From the NCBI GenBank assembly GCA_016283985.1, contig JAEENZ010000270.1:1-8476 (forward strand): DNA of 8,476 nucleotides, in the 5' to 3' direction. Shown here piece by piece: positions 1 through 5,146 of the stretch. The position numbers were made by a program, and so were the translations under genes. The notes under the pieces are model-generated. The model saw only the letters and a program-made list of their open reading frames with translations. It searched no databases and was not told where the DNA came from. Every line of letters begins with the position of its first letter. Positions within the stretch are counted from its first letter, which is position 1. The DNA is from Bacteroidales bacterium. Its GTDB lineage: Bacteria > Bacteroidota > Bacteroidia > Bacteroidales > UBA932.

Positions 1-247
1 CACCCGCCTCCTCCAGGACGGCAGCTACCTGCGTATCAAAGACGTCACCCTCTCCTACAATGTTCCTTCCAAGGTTCTCGATCAGATCAAGATCAAGGGT
101 GCACGCCTCTACGTAAGCGCTCTCAATCCTTACACATTCCACAATGTGACTGCACTTGATCCGGAAGCAGGCCCTCTCGGAAATATCGAGATCGGTGTGC
201 ACACCGCAGTCAAGTCCCTCATCGGTGGCGTGGAGATTTCATTCTAA
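1..247 (+). CDS. susC: SusC-like TonB-dependent transporter, C-terminal end only (partial)
   Basis: This is the last 81 codons of a reading frame that enters the window at its left edge; the first complete codon begins at position 2 and the stop is TAA at 245-247. The fragment contains the run LLQDGSYLRIKDVTLSYN, the signature of the last beta-strands of SusC/RagA-type receptors (leDgSYlRLknvtLsY). It is followed by a strand containing ARLYVSALN and the motif ALDPEAG, and it ends in GVEISF with the terminal aromatic residue expected for outer-membrane barrels. The family forms the 22-strand barrel that takes up oligosaccharides or peptides with TonB energy, capped by a SusD lipoprotein. A susD gene starts 17 nt downstream, confirming the pair. 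The plug, carboxypeptidase-like domain and signal peptide lie outside the window, so the substrate cannot be judged. Confidence 0.93.
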   Translation, partial: TRLLQDGSYLRIKDVTLSYNVPSKVLDQIKIKGARLYVSALNPYTFHNVTALDPEAGPLGNIEIGVHTAVKSLIGGVEISF

Positions 248-250
248 AAT

Positions 251-257
251 AAGGAGG
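251..257 (+). promoter_or_regulatory. Strong Shine-Dalgarno sequence before susD-like gene
   Basis: AAGGAGG is complementary to the 16S rRNA anti-Shine-Dalgarno tail and sits 7 nt before the ATG at 265. It supports that start, which also begins a clean lipoprotein signal peptide. Such a full match is unusual in Bacteroidota, where most genes lack a Shine-Dalgarno sequence. Confidence 0.75.
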
Positions 258-264
258 ATGAATT

Positions 265-1749
265 ATGAAAAAGATTAGTTTATACATACTCGCAACCGTA
301 GCGCTTGTAAGTCTTGCCAGCTGTGGAAAAGATTTCCTGGACAAGGCTCCCTTGCTGCAGCAGACAACTGAGCTCCAGCTGTCTACCTACGATGGCCTCA
401 ATTCCGCCACTCTCGGAGCATACTACTATCTTGGCTCCACGAGCTGGTACACCGGCGACCGCGTCGTTGAAAACGAAATGCGTTGCGGCAACGGAATGAA
501 GCAGTCCTTCAAGAACTCCGGCCGCTGCACAACCGGTTACAACTGGCAGTACACTGCCGATGCTACCAACACCGCAATGTGGGCATACTGCTACTACACC
601 GTGGCAATGGCCAACAACGTGATCGACAATCTCGATGGCAAGGCCGACGGCAAAACCGTCAAGGAGCAGGATCTCAACAACCTCAAGGCTGAGTGCTTGT
701 TCCTCCGCGCTTTCGCCCACTTCGAGAACGTTCTCGTGTTCGGTCAGCCCTACACCTATGTGAAGGCTAACGAGGCGACCCTCACCGATGCACAGAAGCT
801 CGGCGTTCCTTATGTTTTCCATACCGATGCCACTGGCAAACCTGCCCGTGAGACCGTCCTGAAGACCTACGATTACATCGTGGCAGACCTTCTCGAAGCA
901 GAGAAGATCATCGATCCCACCTATGTTCGCAGCGGTGTTGCCGACAAACTCGGCACTGTGAACATCTACACCATCCAGGCTCTCCTCTCCCGCGTATATC
1001 TCTATATGGGTGAATGGCAGAAAGCCGCCGACTATGCCACCAAGGTTATCGACAGCGGCAAGTTCAAGATGTGGACCGCCAAGGAATGGCCCGAGGTTTG
1101 GGGCGCAGATCTTGGCTCCGGAGAAATTATCTTCGAGGTTTACGGAAAGATTTCCAACGGAACCAACGGTTCTTGGGACGATATCTCCTATCTCACCAGC
1201 CCTGAGGGATATGGCGACCCTGTTGCCACCCCTACCCTCCTCGGCCTTTATGAGGCGACCGACGTGCGTCTGACCGACGGTTTCCGCACCGATGCCAAGA
1301 AAGAATCCAGTTATTTCTGGACCAACAAGTATCCTGGCAAGGGCGACCGCAGCCCCAACGATGTCAACAACGTTCCTGTCATCCGTCTCTCCGAGATGTA
1401 TCTCAACCGTGCTGAGGCTATCATGAATGGTGCATCCGTTGCAGGCGTGAATGGTATCGACGACCTCAACATGATCCCCAACAACCGTGGCGCCAGCGCT
1501 TATACGGTTCTCAATGCCACCAACGTCAAGCTCGAGCGCCGCAAGGAATTCGCTTGGGAAGGCAACTACCTGAACGACCTTGCCCGCTGGGGAGACGGTG
1601 TCACCCGTCCCGACGGAGACTTCGTGCTTGGAACCAAGAACCAGAACGTTGAGTTCCCGAGCTACATGTGGGCTCTGCCTATTCCTAAGCGCGAACTTGA
1701 CCTCAACGAGAATCTTGTGCCGAATCCCGGTTATGCCAATACGAAATAA
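265..1749 (+). CDS. susD: SusD/RagB-like nutrient-binding outer-membrane lipoprotein
   Basis: This encodes a 494-residue SusD-family lipoprotein, the surface lid that binds substrate and hands it to the SusC barrel encoded just upstream. A signal peptide (residues 1-19) ends in the lipobox LASC with Cys20 as the lipidation site. The mature start CGKDFLDKAP is the classic SusD N-terminus. TPR-type helical signatures follow in order: LRAFAHFENVLVFG at about 147-160, QALLSRVYLYMGEWQKAADYA at about 238-258 (split here by function, not sequence), RLSEMYLNRAEA at about 374-385, and ERRKEFAWEGNYLNDLARWG at about 424-443. The C-terminus NENLVPNPGY is also typical. Length is near the family norm of about 500-600 residues and nothing appears broken. 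The ATG is fixed by the signal peptide and an AAGGAGG site. The ligand cannot be read from sequence: SusD homologues bind glycans, while RagB-like members bind peptides. Confidence 0.96.
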   Translation: MKKISLYILATVALVSLASCGKDFLDKAPLLQQTTELQLSTYDGLNSATLGAYYYLGSTSWYTGDRVVENEMRCGNGMKQSFKNSGRCTTGYNWQYTADATNTAMWAYCYYTVAMANNVIDNLDGKADGKTVKEQDLNNLKAECLFLRAFAHFENVLVFGQPYTYVKANEATLTDAQKLGVPYVFHTDATGKPARETVLKTYDYIVADLLEAEKIIDPTYVRSGVADKLGTVNIYTIQALLSRVYLYMGEWQKAADYATKVIDSGKFKMWTAKEWPEVWGADLGSGEIIFEVYGKISNGTNGSWDDISYLTSPEGYGDPVATPTLLGLYEATDVRLTDGFRTDAKKESSYFWTNKYPGKGDRSPNDVNNVPVIRLSEMYLNRAEAIMNGASVAGVNGIDDLNMIPNNRGASAYTVLNATNVKLERRKEFAWEGNYLNDLARWGDGVTRPDGDFVLGTKNQNVEFPSYMWALPIPKRELDLNENLVPNPGYANTK

Positions 1750-1751
1750 TT

Positions 1752-1759
1752 AAAGGAGG
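1752..1759 (+). promoter_or_regulatory. Strong Shine-Dalgarno sequence before SusE-position lipoprotein
   Basis: AAAGGAGG lies 6 nt before the ATG at 1766, inside the 16-nt gap after the susD-like stop codon. It fixes the start of the next gene. It is the second strong Shine-Dalgarno match in the unit and contrasts with the poor sites of the later genes. Confidence 0.72.
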
Positions 1760-1765
1760 AAGACA

Positions 1766-2644
1766 ATGAAAAAGATTTTTGCATATATAGGGATTGCAGC
1801 TATCGCTGCCTCCATCCTCTCTTCCTGCGGTAAAAGCAACGTGCCTGCCGTTTTCGACGACAGCAATGCATTCGTTGCGTTCAATGAAATGACGGCCAAA
1901 ATCGAAGAGAATTCAGCAGATACCCTGCGTATCGCCGTTTCCCTCGCTTCGGTAGCCGGACTCAACGAGCGCATCAGCTATACCGTTAAGGACAGCACTG
2001 CGAAGGAAGGTGTCAACTTCACTATTGTTGACGCTTCCAAGACTCTCACGTTCTCATCCGCGGAGCGTGTCCAGTACATCGAGGTGGTCCCCAAGGCCGA
2101 CGGTACCTACACCGGAGACCTTATCTTCACCATAACACTCAACGCTTCGGCGAATGTCGATCTTGGCTATGCTTCCGTTTGCACGGTCAAGGTGATCGAT
2201 ATTGACCATCCGTTGACTCCTATCCTTGGCGACTGGACGTTCACTGGCAAGAGTGCCGCTTCCGGAGCTGTTAAGTCTTACACGGTTACTTTGCTCAAGG
2301 ATGCTTCCGACGACCATATGGTGTGGATTGACAACCTCTTTGGCCTTGACGGTTGGAAGGGCGACGACATGCTCTACTATGGTAATGTCTCCAACGATCT
2401 CAAGACGATTGTCATTCCTTGGGGACAAGAATCCGAATACCTCTATAAGGGTACCACCCCGGTTTCTATCTATGGCTTCGATGCTGAAGGTTATTACTAC
2501 ACCAGCGGCAATTCCACAGCAACCATCACGTTCGGTGAAACTACTACAATCACTTTCGGAACGGAATATGGATTCTACTGGAAGATCGGTGACTATGGTG
2601 GACTCGAAGGTATTTATCCTGAAATTACCGGTGTTAAGAAATAA
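1766..2644 (+). CDS. Surface-type lipoprotein with Calx-beta-like domain (SusE/F position)
   Basis: This is a 292-residue predicted lipoprotein of unproven function, lying 16 nt after the susD-like gene in the position usually taken by SusE/SusF-type accessory binding proteins. The signal peptide ends in LSSC with Cys21 as the lipidation site. Residues about 45-147 read as a Calx-beta-like beta-sandwich: an opening strand with DTLRIAVSLAS, then AKEGVNFTI (compare the A..G.DY motif), LTFSSAERVQYIEVVPKAD, a strand with LIFTITLN, and the closing VKVIDID. Residues about 152-292 form a second beta-rich domain starting LGDWTFTG, with no helices expected and many aromatic residues (W188, W197, Y204, Y243-Y245, W272) that could serve ligand binding. 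No catalytic motif is visible. It probably binds or positions substrate for the SusCD complex at the surface; this is inferred from context. Family assignment of the Calx-beta part is by pattern only. Confidence 0.85.
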   Translation: MKKIFAYIGIAAIAASILSSCGKSNVPAVFDDSNAFVAFNEMTAKIEENSADTLRIAVSLASVAGLNERISYTVKDSTAKEGVNFTIVDASKTLTFSSAERVQYIEVVPKADGTYTGDLIFTITLNASANVDLGYASVCTVKVIDIDHPLTPILGDWTFTGKSAASGAVKSYTVTLLKDASDDHMVWIDNLFGLDGWKGDDMLYYGNVSNDLKTIVIPWGQESEYLYKGTTPVSIYGFDAEGYYYTSGNSTATITFGETTTITFGTEYGFYWKIGDYGGLEGIYPEITGVKK

Positions 2645-2656
2645 ATCTGAAAAGGT

Positions 2657-4399
2657 ATGAAAAAAGTATTATTCGCAATATCAGTAGTTGCCCTGGCTCT
2701 CGTTTCGTGCACACAGTTCGAACCCGAGACCCCGGTAACCTTCGAAAGGGCTTCCGCCCCTTCGCTGACGGTCAATGTGACCAGCGATAACTCGGTTGCT
2801 TTCGAGGTTCTCCCCGGAAAGAACACCGGTTACTATGCATACGCTTTCTTGAAGGGTGAGGTTGATCCCGCAACGGTCGATGCCGCTACCCTCCTTGCAG
2901 GTAAGCTTTCCGGATCCGTGGAGAAGGAAGTTGCCAATGCTGCAAAGAAGGACACCCTCAAGAATGAGGTCAAGAAGCTCACGGCCAACACCAAGTACAC
3001 CGTGGTGGCAGTTGCTTCCAGTGCCGGCACCCAAACCCTCAGTAAGGTTGTCGGCCAGACCGTTACCACGACCGATACCACTGCTCCTGCTTTGGATGCA
3101 AGCAAGTGTAAGGTCGCCGTCGAGGACAGCCTTATGGTCATCAGCGTTCCTTTCGATGATCCCATCGCTCTTACCGACACCGCAGTTTTTGTGGTTACGG
3201 TATATGCGAAGAACTACAACGTTGGCGCACCTTCTTATGTCCTTAAGCCTGTCACCGATGCTTCGGTGCCCGCAGACAGCGTAAGTGTCAAGGGTGGGAA
3301 TACCGTTGAAGTTAAGGTCCCTAAGACTGTATATGTCCCTGGTGCATACGTTGCCCTGAGCATAGGTCAAGGCTCTGTCAAGAATGCCCTTGATTCCTTC
3401 AATGCCGAATTCGATGAGAATATGCTTATCGTCGAGGGGGCATACAAGTCATACTCCACCGGTATTTACGGACAGTACAAGCCTGTCGATTTCGAGCTTG
3501 TCAATCCCATCGAAGAAGACGACTTCGTTGTATTCGAAGATGCAGCTACCGTATCGGTAGAAGTGGCAGCAAAGCTTGCCGGAACCCCCAACGCATTGTT
3601 TGACGGTAAGGGTGAAATCGGCGTTGTTGCTGTTAAAACGGCAACTGGACGTAAGGTTGAATATGACTTGCAGAAGTGGAATATCGACGCCACCACCCAG
3701 ACCAAGATCGTCCTTGGACTTGATGAAGCCGTCGATGCCGGAAGCACTGTGTCTTATTCGATACCCAAGGGCATTGTCGAAGACCTTTATGGTAACGTAA
3801 ACAAAGCGTTGGACATTGAAGATCAATTGCTCTCCCCTCTCTACGCGCTTGCCGACATTACAGGTGTCTGGAATTATAAGGGCACCAGCTACTTTGGAGC
3901 TGCTGCTAATGAGGATGGTAACTGGGTGATAGAACTCAGCGACGATCCTACCGAGGGTAATGTCATGCTGACAACGGTTTTCGGTGCTCCAGCAAAGTAC
4001 AACGTTTATTGCTACTTCAATCAGAAGGATAACACCTTCACGATTCCCGACTGGAAACCGTTCTATCAGTATGTCGAGTATGAGTATGACGATGAAGACA
4101 ATCTCGTAATCGTTGATGGCAATCCCGTGGTAGCCGATTATGGCTTCCTGCTGACGGCATGTAACAATGCTGATGAAGTAGTATTCGATTTCACTCCTGG
4201 TAAATTGTCGAATCCCAGTTGCTGGTTCGGTTATTATGGAAAATCATCCGTGAGTTCCGCAAATAATGCTTGGTGGAATATATTCACGGATATCACTGTT
4301 ACCAAAGTGGGAGATCTTGCTCCGGCTCCTGCCCCGGCACCCGCTCCCAAGAAGAGGAATAACACTATTCCGCAAATCGGGATGCGCGTTATCAAGTAA
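2657..4399 (+). CDS. Multidomain FN3/Ig-like lipoprotein with Ala-Pro tail (SusE/F position)
   Basis: This is a 580-residue predicted lipoprotein and the last gene of the SusCD unit, 12 nt after its neighbour. The signal peptide ends in LVSC with Cys18 lipidated. Visible regions are an FN3-like sandwich at about 34-138 (ending in LTANTKYTVVAVASS, the usual FN3 closing pattern), an Ig-like region at about 144-258 beginning DTTAPALDASKC, and a second Ig-like region at about 276-395 with GSTVSYSIPKGIVEDLYGN, resembling bacterial Ig-like (SbsA/Big_5-type) repeats. A C-terminal beta-rich domain at about 399-552 begins ITGVWNYKG and resembles that of the preceding lipoprotein. An Ala-Pro run (555-564) and a basic tail ending GMRVIK follow. 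No enzyme motif is seen. The likely role is a stalk-like surface binding protein, by position and architecture. The start is set by the signal peptide; the upstream purine run AAAAGG is only 1 nt from the ATG, so it is a poor ribosome-binding site. Confidence 0.85.
   Translation: MKKVLFAISVVALALVSCTQFEPETPVTFERASAPSLTVNVTSDNSVAFEVLPGKNTGYYAYAFLKGEVDPATVDAATLLAGKLSGSVEKEVANAAKKDTLKNEVKKLTANTKYTVVAVASSAGTQTLSKVVGQTVTTTDTTAPALDASKCKVAVEDSLMVISVPFDDPIALTDTAVFVVTVYAKNYNVGAPSYVLKPVTDASVPADSVSVKGGNTVEVKVPKTVYVPGAYVALSIGQGSVKNALDSFNAEFDENMLIVEGAYKSYSTGIYGQYKPVDFELVNPIEEDDFVVFEDAATVSVEVAAKLAGTPNALFDGKGEIGVVAVKTATGRKVEYDLQKWNIDATTQTKIVLGLDEAVDAGSTVSYSIPKGIVEDLYGNVNKALDIEDQLLSPLYALADITGVWNYKGTSYFGAAANEDGNWVIELSDDPTEGNVMLTTVFGAPAKYNVYCYFNQKDNTFTIPDWKPFYQYVEYEYDDEDNLVIVDGNPVVADYGFLLTACNNADEVVFDFTPGKLSNPSCWFGYYGKSSVSSANNAWWNIFTDITVTKVGDLAPAPAPAPAPKKRNNTIPQIGMRVIK
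4319..4348 (+). repeat. Five Ala-Pro dipeptide repeats near the C-terminus of the 580-aa lipoprotein
   Basis: Ten codons encode (Ala-Pro)x5, residues 555-564. The Ala codons are GCT, GCT, GCC, GCA, GCT and the Pro codons are CCG, CCT, CCG, CCC, CCC, so the protein repeat is not a simple DNA microsatellite. Ala-Pro runs act as stiff extended linkers. Here one joins the last beta domain to a 16-residue basic tail. Confidence 0.8.
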
Positions 4400-4424
4400 G
4401 AACTCTTGCTGATTAGTATTGATT

Positions 4425-4456
4425 GGATACCCGCTTTTGGCGGGTATCCTTTTTTT
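4425..4456 (+). terminator. Rho-independent terminator of the SusCD unit
   Basis: A perfect 10-bp stem (GGATACCCGC at 4425-4434 paired with GCGGGTATCC at 4440-4449), a 5-nt loop TTTTG and a run of seven T residues (4450-4456) form a textbook intrinsic terminator. It lies 25 nt after the stop codon of the second accessory lipoprotein. It should end the susC-susD-lipoprotein transcript. Confidence 0.92.
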
Positions 4457-4466
4457 GTTATATTTG
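4436..4466 (+). promoter_or_regulatory. Bacteroidota-type promoter (-33 TTTG, -7 TATATTTG)
   Basis: TATATTTG at 4459-4466 matches the Bacteroidota -7 consensus TAnnTTTG exactly. TTTG at 4436-4439 lies 19 nt upstream and fits the -33 element at normal spacing for the primary sigma factor of this phylum. The -33 element coincides with the loop of the upstream terminator hairpin. Transcription is expected to start a few nt after 4466, close to or at the ATG at 4472. Confidence 0.78.
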
Positions 4467-4471
4467 CAGTT

Positions 4472-5137
4472 ATGAAACGAATGATTATACTGGCGGCCCT
4501 GTTGGCATGTTTTGCTGCATCCGCCCAGACGCCAAGCACAACCTGGCCATATCTATACGACAGTTTTACCCCAGGTGTCATCTACATGGACGGCGGTGCC
4601 AAAAGCGAGGTGCTCATGAACGTGCAGGTGCGTCACGACAGGCTGCACTTCATCGATAAGGACATTATCAAGGAAGCAAACCTGTCCAACGTGCTTGCCG
4701 TAACCATAGGCAAGGACAATTACATCCCTTTTAACGGAGAATTGCGTAAGATCGTGGCCCAGAACGACAACGGAGTCGTGGCGGTCTCGCTGCTCGGGGA
4801 TTTCGCCGCCCTCCAGGAAACAGGAGGAGGTTACGGGGCGTCTTCCGAATCCGCATCCACCCGCAAGCTCTCTTCCGTGGAGATCGACGGTCAGGTGAAC
4901 CAGAACCACATGCTCATCCTCCAGGAAAAGGAGAACGGTGCGGACCTGAATATCATCTCTACCTATTATATTATAAAGGGGGGCACGTGCATCAAGGCTA
5001 CCCGCAAAGACGTCGAGGCCGCGCTTTCTGATGCCGCCAAGGCAAATTGGAAGACTTGGCTCAAGGCCAATAAAATTAAGTGGAAAGACCCGGAGAGCCT
5101 GCTTAAAGTCGTTGATTTCCTCAGCGACAACAAATAA
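4472..5137 (+). CDS. Secreted protein of unknown function, first gene of the protease unit
   Basis: This 221-residue protein is exported and I do not recognise a characterised family. The chosen ATG begins a standard signal peptide, MKRMIILAALLACFAASAQ, with likely signal peptidase I cleavage after ASA (Ala18). Cys13 in LLAC could be read as a weak lipobox, but the hydrophobic core before it is short. The mature part starts with WPYLYDSFTPGVIYMDGGAKSEV-like beta pattern at about 25-47, continues as an alternating beta region (about 48-170, including DRLHFIDKDIIKEAN and LAVTIGKDNYIPF), and ends in a lysine-rich probably helical tail (about 178-221) with tryptophans at 193, 196 and 204. An upstream in-frame TTG at 4406 would add 22 residues but runs through the terminator hairpin and precedes the promoter, so it is rejected. 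It lies 9 nt before the protease gene, so it is probably co-transcribed; a role in protease folding, inhibition or surface assembly is possible but unsupported by motifs. Confidence 0.85.
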   Translation: MKRMIILAALLACFAASAQTPSTTWPYLYDSFTPGVIYMDGGAKSEVLMNVQVRHDRLHFIDKDIIKEANLSNVLAVTIGKDNYIPFNGELRKIVAQNDNGVVAVSLLGDFAALQETGGGYGASSESASTRKLSSVEIDGQVNQNHMLILQEKENGADLNIISTYYIIKGGTCIKATRKDVEAALSDAAKANWKTWLKANKIKWKDPESLLKVVDFLSDNK

Positions 5138-5146
5138 AACAGAGAA

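Noticed and set aside
1901..2206. Calcium binding by the Calx-beta-like domain
   Set aside because: The sandwich pattern is present, but a clear set of acidic calcium ligands comparable to the exchanger domains could not be identified, so no calcium role is claimed.
2681..3370. Long open frame of 229 codons on the minus strand
   Set aside because: It lies wholly opposite the lipoprotein gene at 2657-4399, has no signal or domain pattern, and reflects the codon bias of the plus-strand gene.
4406..4471. TTG start giving the 221-aa protein a 22-residue N-terminal extension
   Set aside because: The extension is encoded by the terminator hairpin and promoter, and it would precede the expected transcription start. 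The ATG at 4472 begins a standard signal peptide.
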